This document shows positions 52,023-62,622 of a DNA stretch of 64,000 nucleotides, piece after piece. The position numbers were made by a program, and so were the translations under genes. The stretch lies in assembly GCA_036365515.1 (NCBI GenBank), contig CM070873.1, positions 177,493,604 through 177,557,603 on the forward strand, written 5' to 3'. Under the pieces are notes generated by a model. The model was given only the letters and a program-made list of their open reading frames with translations. It had not been told where the DNA came from and did not search any database. The stretch is from Torymus aiolomorphi (Eukaryota; Arthropoda; Insecta; Hymenoptera; Torymidae). How positions within the stretch are numbered: position 1 is the stretch's first letter; each line of letters starts with the position of its first letter.

Positions 52023-52131
52023 GCTATAAAAGAAGGGAAATAATATAAAAACAAGACGAATAACAAAAATTTTTCATTTTTTTTATTAGTTGGAAAATAT
52101 AAAATAATCATGTCAATTTTTTTTAATTTTA

Positions 52132-52347
52132 TTATTCTTCGTGCACTCTGTCCAATAAATCTTCCAAATCATTCTCTGTGTAGAGCGGAGAGTTTTGATT
52201 TTGTATTTGCGTGTGAAACCATCTCAACTCTTGCGCGCGGCGACAGTAACAGATTCTCTCTACATATACATCGAGAGTCGCCGAATCGTGGCGCGCGATG
52301 GTGTCCACACCGTTTTCATCGCGACGAATTACTTCATAAAAAAACAC
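52132..52347 (-). CDS. Small frame between acidic gene and polymerase
   Basis: 71 codons, mixed charge, ending with an acidic 'DLEDLLDRVHEE'. It lies between the acidic exon and polymerase B and could be an additional exon of either, but no phase-compatible junction was found. Confidence 0.35.
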   Translation of the reverse strand: MFFYEVIRRDENGVDTIARHDSATLDVYVERICYCRRAQELRWFHTQIQNQNSPLYTENDLEDLLDRVHEE

Positions 52348-52394
52348 ACTCTATCACACCAGGAAATAACTTTATAAATAAACTATAATTCTCT

Positions 52395-53976
52395 CTACTC
52401 ACACTCATTTATACGACGATCAAGGAGTCTATTTGCGTCGAACCGATGGTAGGTCATTCGTGTTCTATCGACGACTCGATGGTAGGATCGATCTCGCTCT
52501 CTCTCGCGCCGGGTATAAAAATCATGCATCACCATGGCCCTCGATCGTCTTCTATTTGTCGAAGTCGAGGGTTCGGCCTCGTCCGTTTCTCCCAAGTAAC
52601 CAGGGTCTTGGGAGACATCGGTCTGTGCGACTCTGCTAATTGATTGAGCCACTTGCACAGTCGGCTCTAAATAGTTCATTAACAACGTTCTGGTCAACTG
52701 TCCCCCGGCTATATGACCTGCGATCCTCGAGTCGTCCCCGTCATTCTCGGACTCATACTCTGACGATGAGATATTATCCTCTTCGGGTGTCTCTTCAACT
52801 ATATCGCCCTGTTCTTGCTGCTGCTGTTGTTGCTGCTGCTGCTCGTCTTCTGTGCGCTCAGTCGATTCTTCTTCTTCTTCTTCCTTACTCTCTTCTATAG
52901 GTGCTCTTTTGGTCTGCTCCATAGATATTTCTAGAAGTTGCGCTGAATCTTCGTCTGTGTGTTCAACAACTTGCTCTTCCGTTACACTTCCCTATCTTCG
53001 CACAGAATTTTCACGAACAGGTTCATAGCATGTTGAGCAACTATCACTCGTACCGGGATCATTTCTCTCTGCGTCCTCGTTACTCCAGTGCCCACTCGCG
53101 ACAGCATCGATTTCATACTCATCGGAGTCGTCATTCAACAAAGAGTCAAGAGCTGTAAAAATAAAAATTTTATTTAAATTTCATTGATACAAATAAAATA
53201 CACATGTACCAACGAAAATATTTGAATAAAACAGGTTATTTAATCATACATTGTTTTTTTTTAAACAATAGTCTTTTTTTAATATACACCGTAATAGTGT
53301 AAATATCGAGATAAAAACATAAAAAAAACTTATTTATTTTTTGCATTTTTTAAATTATAATCTTCTTGAAAAACAAAATCGTTCTTAAAATCACATTGGA
53401 TAAAAATAGCGTACTATTGCGACCCCATGAATTACGGTAGAAAATATTTTAGAAAATTATAAATGTAAATTTCTGTTTTATTTACACTTTTTTTTTTTTT
53501 TAAATAAGCATAAACTACAATTTTCAACACAGTTGTTGATAATGGCTAATTGGAAATCTTACGACTGTTTTTAAGAAATATCTAATCAGTGTTCAAAACT
53601 TACCACAATATCCTTGATATTGAATCATTAAATTTTGGAGACCAGGTATGTGTGTCATCTGCACAGCTGTCAAATATTCCGCCGTAGATCGCACCGCCAG
53701 TTCATTTTTACGAAAGAAAATTCTATGAAATCGCGCTATTTCACGAAAACTCGAGCATGACAGGAAATAGTTTAACTCGCGTTTTAATTGTACACACACC
53801 ATACGTCGAACCCTTCGATGCCACTCGAAATCACACCGTCGATAAACTTTCGAATTCCTATACCGCAATGCATTCGCGATACGAAAAATCACCATACGCG
53901 AACTATCGTCGCTTATGTTTCTCATCGTGGAACTGTAGCACTGTTCGAATTTAAGCAGACTGTGCTCATTTACCAC
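52395..53976 (-). pseudogene. Spliced acidic protein gene, one TAG
   Basis: Exon 1 (53976-53604) encodes 124 residues rich in Arg with 'RRCDFEWHRRVRRMV', and ends at a GTAAGT donor. Exon 2 starts at 53152 after 'ttatttttacag'. The junction keeps the frame, and exon 2 stays open to 52395 apart from TAG at 52992-52994. It is highly acidic (DDDSDEYE-type, Glu and Gln runs) with a basic C-terminal part (RRERERDRSYHR). No known domain is recognised. Position next to polymerase B and shared strand suggest an element gene, but a captured or neighbouring host gene is possible. Confidence 0.55.
53153..53603 (-). other. Intron of the acidic gene
   Basis: GTAAGT...TTTTTACAG, AT-rich, 451 nt. No coding content. 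Confidence 0.6.
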
Positions 53977-53979
53977 CCC

Positions 53980-54550
53980 AACTAGTGCTTTATATACGAA
54001 ATTTTTTTGGATACAACACTATGGTAAATACCCAATATAGTTTCGATACCGCAAGGAAAAGGTGTAGGTACATGACCTATTCAACACAAACCGTTTTTAC
54101 CCCATTTTATCACCTATAGTCTTGAGTAGCAAGAGCCAGGTGTACGCGGTTCTTGAGCGGTAGTATACAGATTAACGGTTATCGGGGGCAGCCTGGATTA
54201 AGAAAATCAGATACACTGCAACGGCTGTTGTCTATCACAGATTTCCATTTACGCTCCTAAACATCCACAATCTCCAAGTTTTAAGGTAACGTTTACCAAT
54301 ATTCTCGCCCTCACATGTCCTTTTTGAGCTTCACAAAAACGATAAGACAACGCCTCTCTTCAGACCAATACGGAGCAAATCGTGCGGTTTTACGACACAA
54401 CAGCATATTTTTCCCAAGACGCTTGACCACCGATAGACAGCTGCGGATCTTTTCCGAGAGCCGTTGATAAGACTGCAATTTCCCTCACCTCTCCACCCCG
54501 AGGTATCCCGCCAAAGAAGAAGCAGAGGATCGTCTCATTTCTAATTTCGT
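53980..54550. other. Unassigned stretch beyond the Polinton
   Basis: Moderate GC, short frames in both directions, no recognisable product. The Polinton terminus is probably here, but no inverted partner of the left end was seen. Confidence 0.4.
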
Positions 54551-54554
54551 TCTC

Positions 54555-55368
54555 GTGGGTAACAGTAGAACCGCCATAGAAATGGAACTTTTCGAACTCG
54601 GAAACCTTATAACAGATTCCATCGAAATTTTTAATCCACTTGCGTACCAATACACAGACCAACCCGGCAACACGGAAGAGAAAGCGAGCCAGCTACAGCT
54701 ACCCTCATTAGGCATCGACGAGGCACAAAATTTCGAGAGCTATATAGATGAGATTCTGTGTGCAGGTGTAAACAGCGAACCAAGTGTTATATATTATTAT
54801 AGATCAGATTCTTGAAAGTGATAGTGATAACAGTGTGAAAAGTGTTGCGGAAAATTTCGAGATATGTGTAGATGAGATGCTGAAAGGTGATAGCGGTCAA
54901 CTTAATGACAATTGGTTAGACGAGATGGTTACCGAGACCTATGAAAAAGTCGAACCATCTACAGAAAAAACAGAAATCTCATTAAATGTGGTAGATGAAA
55001 TTTTAAAAAATTTAGACCCTGCGGATATTGACAAACTCTACCATGAGAGTTTGACAGAAACCCAAAACAGTGAAGCAATGGAAAGTGATCGTGAATCGTT
55101 TAAAGTGCTGCAAGTGAATGAAATTCTCGAAAATTTGAATTCAACGAATACAGACGAGATCGGGAGTTTAAATGAAGAAAGTAAAGTGGTCGAAATTAAT
55201 TTAAAAGAAAACATAGACACCATTGGACACCACCACCGCGTAAAACGTAGTCCTGCAGGCATGAATGATGATGATGATGACTCCAGCGTAATGAGCCTTC
55301 TGCTGATACAATCTACAAAGGAAAAAGACGCAAATACAGACCTTTCACTGCAGCAAACTCTGAACTAA
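54555..55368 (+). pseudogene. Acidic protein with repeated DEIL-type motif, frameshifted
   Basis: A first frame (to 54815) and a second (54784-55368) are consecutive and of the same character. Short related units recur ('YIDEILCAG', 'CVDEMLKGDS', 'VVDEILKNLD', 'QVNEILENLN'). The end carries a His/Arg block with RVKR and an Asp run. One frameshift lies near 54790. No family is recognised. Confidence 0.4.
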
Positions 55369-55408
55369 CTATCCCTTATATAAAAACGTATAAGGCATAT
55401 GAACTAAC

Positions 55409-55714
55409 GATGCTTATAATAGATTGTGCGGAGCGACTGGATAGTGGTATTAAAAAAAAATAATCTGGAAATCGGTTCAATTGGATTATAAGTGGGCCGA
55501 AGAAATTTTAAAAATAAACGAAAAAATATTAACAACGCCTTTATTCGAATTAAAAGAAGAGGAGTTTTACAGTGCAATACAAATAACTATTGGACCACGC
55601 GGAAGTCTATCCAACAAACCACAATTAGACGAAAACGGAACCAAGGTGACAAGGAAGGACGTACTGAGGATATCAAAGAAACTATTCGATTTGCAGGTGT
55701 ACACTCAAGGATAA
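55409..55714 (+). pseudogene. Unknown protein, frameshift in A run
   Basis: ATG 55409 opens 'MLIIDCAERLDSG' and is lost at a run of nine A residues near 55452. The adjacent phase continues to 55714 with well-formed coding ('KWAEEILKINEKILTTPLF'). No family is recognised. The homopolymer break may be a sequencing error. Confidence 0.4.
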
Positions 55715-55949
55715 TAGGTATATGTTTCGTGTGTTATAAATTGGCTTTTTTCTTAAATAATTTTGCTTTATATATTTGCTTCTTATAATTTTTTAAATGT
55801 AGACTTTTTTAATCGAAAAATAACATTTCTTTTATATTTTTTAAATTCTTAAATTAAATTTTTTACTGCTTCATATTTTTCATAATCAAAAAAAACTTTA
55901 AATAATTTTAAAATATAAAATCTTAACGCTATTAAAATTTGTTTACAGC

Positions 55950-56234
55950 ATGTTCCATTTTGCATCTGATATGTTCCGCAATGCACTACACAAGAATATT
56001 CTCCAGGGTGCATGGAGAACAAAAGGGGCACAAAACGCGGACGGAGACAAATCTTTAGCACACGACATGATTGTCAAGCTTGTACCGTTCGGCAATACAG
56101 CCTTCCACTGTATCGCTGATATGAAAACGACAATGGACCTGACTGACCAACTAGGCGGCCACACCTTAATGGCTCGTACACACAGTGTACCACCACTACC
56201 ATCAAAACAATTAAAAAAATCTGTTCCTAAATAA
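55950..56234 (+). CDS. Unknown protein, 94 residues
   Basis: ATG lies 1 nt after a 'tttgtttacag' acceptor, as if a 5'-UTR intron precedes it. The frame has balanced composition ('HFASDMFRNALHKNILQGAW') and ends basic. AATAAA follows at about 56332. No family is recognised. Confidence 0.45.
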   Translation: MFHFASDMFRNALHKNILQGAWRTKGAQNADGDKSLAHDMIVKLVPFGNTAFHCIADMKTTMDLTDQLGGHTLMARTHSVPPLPSKQLKKSVPK

Positions 56235-56239
56235 ATTTT

Positions 56240-56577
56240 GTATATATTATTTCGTTTATGAAATTCTAGTCCATACTTACATCAGTTTATAATAATTTAT
56301 TTATTATGTATAAATATTCTGTAAGCTTTGCTAAATAAATTGTAATATGCAAACTTTATATTTTTTATTCAAAACATCCTATAAACACCATCCCATCCAC
56401 ACTCCTCTCTTTCATAAAAAGACATAGGCAAGTGGCGATAAGAAACGAAAATGACCCGCACCTGTCTTACTCGGAGCATGAGGGGTAGGAAGAGGGGGTA
56501 AATCCATATCGACGGGCCCCTTCAGCATAGACGACCGGTGGGGGTGCGCTATACGGACCCCCAACTTACGCTATCCC
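56240..56577. other. Non-coding stretch, AT-rich then GC-rich
   Basis: Changes abruptly near 56450 to a GC-rich block with 'gaccggtgggggtgcg' type words leading to the palindrome. No gene is seen. Confidence 0.4.
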
Positions 56578-56637
56578 CATATGGAGAGACACCACCGGGA
56601 AAAAGGGGGGTGGGGGGGACCGGTGTCTCTCCATATG
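56578..56637. repeat. 16-bp perfect palindrome with G-rich loop
   Basis: CATATGGAGAGACACC (56578-56593) is exactly inverted at 56622-56637. The 28-nt loop contains runs of 3, 6 and 7 G. It lies at the 5' boundary of the truncated BEL/Pao copy 2. Confidence 0.85.
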
Positions 56638-59600
56638 ATGCTTCTTACTACTCACGATCGTTCTTTAGAAATTTTAAAATATACGACTAAATATTTAGGA
56701 AACGTCTGGGAAACCGGTTTAATTTGGAAAAATAATGAAATTCCGCAAGTCGACAATCGTTCTACAGATTTAAAAAGACTATATACGGTTGGAAAAAGGC
56801 TAGATAGAGACGCCTCGTATGCGACATTGTACTATCGGGAGATGGAGCGTTTTATCAGTAGTGGCTACGCAGTTAAAGTAAACGAAGAAGTTTCGCGGCC
56901 ACGTGTATGTTCCTTACCACATTTCGGCGTAACGAATTCCAACAAACCGGGGAGACTGAGGTTAGTTTTCGACGCAGCCGCGAAAACATCCGTGATCAGC
57001 TTGAACGACCAGCTTGATCCAGGCCCTGACCTTTTATAGTCGTTACCAGGAGTGCTTTTAAGATTCCGACAATTCCCTATTGCAGTTAAAGCCGACATAA
57101 AAGATATATTTCTACGCGTTCGCGTGATTGAGAAAGATCGTGGCGCGTTAAGATTTTTATGGCGCGGAGCAAATAGACAGAAATCTGCCGATACTTACGA
57201 AATGGCTTCCATAATTTTCGGTGCAAACTCATCACCCACGAACGCTCTTTTTGTGAAAGATGAAAATGCTCGTAGTTTTGCTAACAAAAAGCCCGTTGCT
57301 TCTAAGTCGATAATAATTAATTCTTATATGGATGACTATCTTGCAAGCAGTACTACTGAAGAAAAAGCATCAATCCTTATTCAAGATGTCATTCAAATAA
57401 ATAAAAGAGCGAGTTTCAATATGCACGGGTGGGCTAGTAATGACAAGTGCATGCTTGATAATTTAGACAGTATAGTCAATGGGAGAAAAAACGAGCGAGT
57501 TTTACTATGCGATCGAGAGGCGGAGGGGGGGGGAGAACGCATTTTGGGGCTTTTTTGGGATACGTGTTTAGATAGCTTGAGTTTTAACATTGGTTTAGAG
57601 CGCATTTCCATTGATTTGCTTTCGGGAGAAAGAAAACCCACAAAACGAGAATTCCTCAAAGTTATTATGTCTATATATGATCCCCTCGGATTACTCAGCC
57701 CATTTACACTGCAGTCGAAAATTTTGATGCAAGAGATTTGTCGTAGCGGGATAGTCTGGGACGACGCGATTCGAGATGAGGAACAAGTAGGATGGTTAAA
57801 ATGGGTAAGCAATCTCCGCAATTTAAGCTCCTGCTCAGTACCGCGCTGCATAACGCCGAAACACAGTGATTTTACAAACACACAGCTACACGTTTTCTGT
57901 GATGCAAGCCTTCAAGCTTACACAGCAGTTGTGTACGCACATTTTTCTATTGAAAATGAATTAGCGCATGTGTCTTTGATAATGGCTAAGACTAAAGTTG
58001 CCTCTTTAAAGCCAATGAATGTACCTCGCTTAGAACTGCAAGCTGCGCTATTAGGTGCTAGACTTTTAAAGACAGTAGAAAGCGAGCTAGAAATCAAGTT
58101 TCACAAGCGCTTTTTATGGCCTGATTCGATGTCAGTAGTACAGTGGATAAAAGGTGATCCACGTACGCGACAAATTTTTGTTTCCAATCGATTAGGCGAA
58201 ATAAATGAGCTTACTGCAAGCTCTGAATAGCTTTGGGTGCCAACGAAATTAAATCCTGCCAATTACGCAACGCGCTGGGTTAATGAGGCGATTCAAGAGA
58301 AGAATCCGTGGTTTGTCGGGCCAGATTTTTTACGTAGGTCGAAAACGAGTGACCTAAACAAAGAATTTTAAACGCAGACGAAAAAAAGACCATCAACGAG
58401 ATGGAGCTTCGAAAAGCACATGTATTTACCACGACCACTCAAAAACTATCCTTTTTAAATATAGGCGAAAAAATAGGCTTTTTTGATTGGAGAGGCTTAT
58501 TAATTTTAGCGCGTCGCATGCGAAAAGCTGCAGATTGTTGGCGAAAAATAACAGGACGTAGTTATGAAGATAAAAACTCCGCCGAAGAGTTCTGCATACG
58601 CACTATTCAAGTGGAAAGCTTTAGTGATGAAATTAATCGGTTTCGCGAGAAAACAGAATTAAATAGAAATAGTAAAATCTTAACTGTGAGACCTTTTATT
58701 AATTTAAATGGAATTTTGTGTGCACAAGGATGTGTAACAAAGCTAAATAAGACAATTTTTAATAATCACCCTATTATCTTAGATGGAAAACATCCTGCAG
58801 TAAGGCTCCTTTTAAAAGATTACCACCGTCGCTTCTATCATGCGAGTCATGAAACCGTTCTAAACGAAGTTCGACAGAAATTCTATGTTATCGATGTCCG
58901 AAATGCCTTGCGATCTATTGTGTACAATTGTTTGATCTGTAAATTACAACACGGAAAGCCACATAACCCGCTGATGGCCCCGTGACCTGAAGGTCGTGTA
59001 GCGTACCGACAAAGACCTTTTAGTCATTGTGGCGTAGATTATTTCGGACCGATGGTTGTAAAAATCGGGCGTCGTTGCGAAAAGCGGTGGGGTGTTTTAT
59101 TTACCTATTTGAGTACGAGAGCGATTCACTTAGAGCTTGCGCATTCGCTGTCTGGAAGCTCAGCGACTATGGCAGTACAACGGCTATCAGCTCGACGAGG
59201 TGCGCCAATAATTATGTATAGCGACAATGGTACGAATTTTCGAGGGGCGTCTAAAGAATTAAAAGACGAGCTTGTAAAAATGGATACAAATAAACAACAT
59301 CTATATGCGTTAAAAAACGGGATGAAGTGGATTTTTAATCCGCCAGATGCTCCACACATGGGTGGCGCGTGGGAGCGATTAATTACATCTGTTAAAACCT
59401 CATTATCCGTTGTTTTAAAAGAACACAAGCCCAGCGAAGAAGTTCTGTACACGCTCTTAACTGAAATCGAACACTCAGTTAATTCGCGACCATTAACTCA
59501 CGTATCGACTGATCCGCGTGATAGCGAAGCCCTCACACCAAATCATTTTTTGATTGGCACGTCGTCGGATGAAATGAAATTAGGACAATGCGATAAAATC

Positions 59601-59924
59601 GATTTCTGCGCAAGAAAACAGTGGCGACTTGCGCAAGCTTTCACCGAGGCCTTTTGGAAGCGCTGGCTACGGGAGTACGTACCGACGTTACTTCTCCGAA
59701 AGAAGTGGGCTGAGGGAAAAGCTTCTTTTAAAATAGGCGATTTTGTTTTAATTGTAGATTTGCAAGCACCCCGAAACACAAGGAGAAAGGGTACAGTCGG
59801 AGAGCTTTATTCTGGAAATGACGGGGTAGTAAGGGTAGCTAAGATAATTACTAATACGGGTGAATATGGTAGACCTATTCATAAATTGATTAATTTGTAT
59901 AGCGATGAAAAGGTACAAAATTGA
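56638..59924 (+). pseudogene. BEL/Pao pol fragment, multiple breaks
   Basis: The pre-RT region ('LKRLYTVGKRLDRDASYAT'), RT ('AVKADIKDIFLRVRV', then 'SYMDDYLAS' near 57329), RNase H ('VFCDASLQAYTAVVYAH'), integrase zinc domain ('HHRRFYHASHETV...CLICK'), integrase core ('SDNGTNFRG', 'GGAWERL') and C-terminal DUF5641-like part are all present in order. Breaks: TAG 57037-57039, TAG 58228-58230, one frameshift near 58370, TGA 58983-58985. The RT active box YMDD is intact. Confidence 0.85.
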
Positions 59925-59929
59925 TTACA

Positions 59930-59949
59930 TTTTGTACGAGGGGGAGAAT
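59930..59949 (+). promoter_or_regulatory. Polypurine tract
   Basis: 'gagggggagaat' lies directly before the TG of the LTR. Confidence 0.65.
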
Positions 59950-60420
59950 TGTTACAAACTACTTGTAAAGGGAGGGCAAATATTCGAGCGTCCGCGAAAG
60001 TTATTTGTTTTTAGAGAAATAGGGGACGAGACTCTAAGCACGGCAGACGGAAAGTGTCGTGGATATCAAGCCCCCAGCTAGGGTTATACTCGAGGCTATT
60101 AGATCTCCTTTGAGCTTTAAGCTCGAATTGAAGGTCCCACGTGCACGAATAACTCAGGTTGTTCGGGGCCGTTTGGCTACAGAGTCGAGTCATTTAAATA
60201 TTCAAACTTGAAATAAGAACAAGAAAATCTGACGCTCGAATCTTTGCCTCATCTCAAAAAAACAACAGACGCTTGTTAGCGGCCACAAAATAAAAGGGTG
60301 CAAGCGACCCGATCACTTTCTCTTTGGCTTTTCGTCAATTCGGACGCCTTTCCTTAACCTGCTTAATAAAGATTTCCTTTTTAAATTTTTTGAAGTCTAT
60401 TTATTATTCACTCATTTACA
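59950..60420 (+). repeat. 3' LTR of BEL/Pao copy 2
   Basis: TGTTACAAAC...CATTTACA, 471 bp, with 'aataaa' near 60365. The left partner LTR is not in this window, so the ends are inferred from the TG/CA rule and from resumption of Polinton coding at 60421. Confidence 0.6.
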
Positions 60421-61034
60421 AAGGTGACGTATCATTGCGACGCTTGCGCTATCATCTCTACAAAGTTGTCAAGAAGGCGAGAAATATCTACGTGCGCGGG
60501 GATCAAAAACGAAGATATCTCGAGAACGTGCTTGGTTGTTGCGTTATAGATCTCGAATAGTGGAGGTCGCCCACGTTTAATAAATTAGAAGTACTGTTTC
60601 CGAATTCCTTGGTCTGTGCAATTCATATCGAAAAACATATAGAAAATAAGAAAGAGTTTTATGCGCTTTTCTAAGCAAACATAATAAGAAAATAGATGTA
60701 CAGTGTACTTCTAGAAGAATGGCGTGAAGCAAATATAACCATACAAAGCGAAAGATTTTACGCAGCTCTTTGCAAGTATCGTAACGAACGCAGAAAGACT
60801 TTTCGCTTTGGTCAATCAGGTGGAGTAGATGTAACCGACGGAGACGGCGATAAAGATAGCAGCACACACACGGAAAGAGGAAACGACGACGACGACGACA
60901 ACGAGATCAACATTGTATTCAGTGAGAAGGTACCCAGCAAAGAGTTTGTAAATCAATTACAAGATGGACACGAGAACAATAATGTTTGCGATATGTGCGA
61001 TAAGAGCAAATACAATAGGTGTGTATGCTGCTGA
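60421..61034 (+). pseudogene. Exonuclease-like Polinton gene, copy 2, truncated and broken
   Basis: Starts inside the family ('GDVSLRRLRYHLYKV' aligns with residues about 90 of copy 1) because BEL/Pao copy 2 replaces its 5' part. In-frame stops: TAG 60558, TAA 60672 and TAG 60693. The C-terminus is acidic (Asp run) as in copy 1. Confidence 0.75.
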
Positions 61035-61506
61035 TCACATTCCAAAAATTTTAAGTCCGCCTGTGGCCATCGTAACCAATCTAGATACAGCAAATAAACC
61101 AGGATCGCATTGGATCGCCATTTACATAGACAAAAATGGATACGGAGTATATTTCGACGGTTACGGCCTCGCCCCAACCTCGCCACACCATCTTGATCGC
61201 CTACGAAGGAACTGCGTGCGTTTCCAGTGGAACAAGAATCTATTACAAAGTTTTGATTCAAAAGTGTGCGGTGAATATTGCATTACGTTTTTGCACCATA
61301 TGTGTAGTAGTAGTTCTTTACGCGCGTTTTGCCTTATCTTTTCACACAATACATACAGAAACGATGTCATAGCTGCTAAATTTTATAAAGTTATTTTACA
61401 AAAGCGAACAAGAAAGGCGGCGAATCCTTACCGGAATCGTTTTTTTCCGATAGACACTTCATTGGGAACTGGGCATAGTATTCAAACATGTAACGCAAAA
61501 TTATAA
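60964..61506 (+). CDS. Adenain-like protease, Polinton copy 2
   Basis: 180-residue intact frame with His49 (GSHWIAIYID), Asp65 (VYFDGYG), Gln95 and Cys102 (VCGEYC). It overlaps the exonuclease-like gene in the +1 phase at the same relative place as copy 1. It is the only unbroken gene of this remnant. AATAAA lies at about 61533. Confidence 0.85.
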   Translation: MDTRTIMFAICAIRANTIGVYAADHIPKILSPPVAIVTNLDTANKPGSHWIAIYIDKNGYGVYFDGYGLAPTSPHHLDRLRRNCVRFQWNKNLLQSFDSKVCGEYCITFLHHMCSSSSLRAFCLIFSHNTYRNDVIAAKFYKVILQKRTRKAANPYRNRFFPIDTSLGTGHSIQTCNAKL

Positions 61507-62520
61507 ATTTTTTTGTAATCCTAGATATAAGAATAAAATATGTATACTTTTTTAAGTTACTCGTAAAATAAAATTTGTATTATTAAAAAATTATTATTTA
61601 CATTCAGTGTTAGACTTTTACTCACATCCTCACTTACCTAAATCCCCTGCATGCTTTCAAGAAATTATCACAGCATCTCTATTTTGGTTATTTTCATATC
61701 ATGCATTCACATCGACACCGGATATAACTGACATTTTTTATCGTGTAATACAAAGCCAAAAGTAAGGTTAGGTACATATAAGAATTTATTTCTTCGTCAT
61801 CTTTATCGATAACCGTCATTTTTATCTCGTATTCGTTACTGTTTTAAGCTCACGTCATTTCAACGTACATTTTTATTGCGAATCCGCCGCGAAAGGTTAT
61901 GTTATATTCAAGAATTTATATCTTATCGGATACTGTTTAAACTGCACGTGTCATTTCAACGTATTTTTTTATCGCTACCCGGTTGAAAGTAATCAATAAA
62001 ATCCAATAAAAAATATTTGCATAAGATATTATAAGTATTTGCACCAGTAAAATCTTATTAAATCAAATAAAATGCGTCTATTTATCGGCATAAACAACAT
62101 CGGTATAATCTAATGATTGGTTTAAGTTAATGAAAACATTAGTTTATGCCGATTAACACACACATTTTATTTGATTTGATAAGATTTTACTGGTGCAAAT
62201 ACTTATAATATCTTATGCAAAAGTTTTTTATTGGATTTTATTGGTTACTTTCAACTGGATAATACGAACCGAAAGGTTATGTTACATTCAATGATTTCTT
62301 TCATCTTTGTTGGAAACCGTTATTTTTATGTCGTATTCGTTACTCTCTAACTCACGCCATTTCAATGTATTTTTTTATCGTGAATACGAAACGGAAAGTA
62401 AGATTATGTTACATTCATTATATTACAACATCATCAGCCCGTTCACTCATTGGTTGAGGTAATTGAGATGTAACGGACTCATCAACCAATGGGGAAAAAC
62501 AGAGTATGGTTGGGACAAAC
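61507..62520. repeat. Repeat-filled spacer with hairpin insert
   Basis: A degenerate unit ('gaaaggttatgttacattca ... tttcaacgta') recurs about four times between 61755 and 62430. A fold-back of about 290 bp (61975-62265; 'ttgcaccagtaaaatcttat' in one arm and its inverse in the other) interrupts it. Copy 1 has only about 390 bp between the same two genes. Confidence 0.7.
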
Positions 62521-62530
62521 GTATAAAAGC
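62521..62530 (+). promoter_or_regulatory. TATA box of the 270-residue protein gene, copy 2
   Basis: GTATAAAAGC lies about 100 nt before the ATG at 62623, the best TATA match in the Polinton regions. Confidence 0.6.
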
Positions 62531-62622
62531 TGGAGCCTGACATGCTAGTCTCCAGACACGAGTATCAATTCCACTTGAAAGTACGGTCACGCGACTATAT
62601 TCTAAGTGCGGTTGCATTTAAA

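Larger units (their letters stand above)
39280..53976 (-). mobile_element. Polinton/Maverick element, copy 1
   Basis: The interval carries polymerase B, retroviral-type integrase with chromodomain, FtsK/HerA ATPase, adenain-like protease, double-jelly-roll major capsid, penton-type minor capsid and several Polinton-specific small genes, in about 14.7 kb. All but one are on the minus strand. Terminal inverted repeats and the 6-bp target duplication expected for Polintons were not found by eye, so the true ends are uncertain. Several genes are broken. Confidence 0.9.
56638..60420 (+). mobile_element. BEL/Pao retrotransposon, copy 2, 5'-truncated
   Basis: Contains pol from just before RT to integrase, a purine tract, and a 3' LTR (59950-60420). 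The 5' LTR, gag and protease are missing. It is a different family from copy 1: the pol residues and LTR are unrelated by eye. The LTR abuts the exonuclease-like gene of Polinton copy 2, so it inserted into that gene. Confidence 0.85.
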
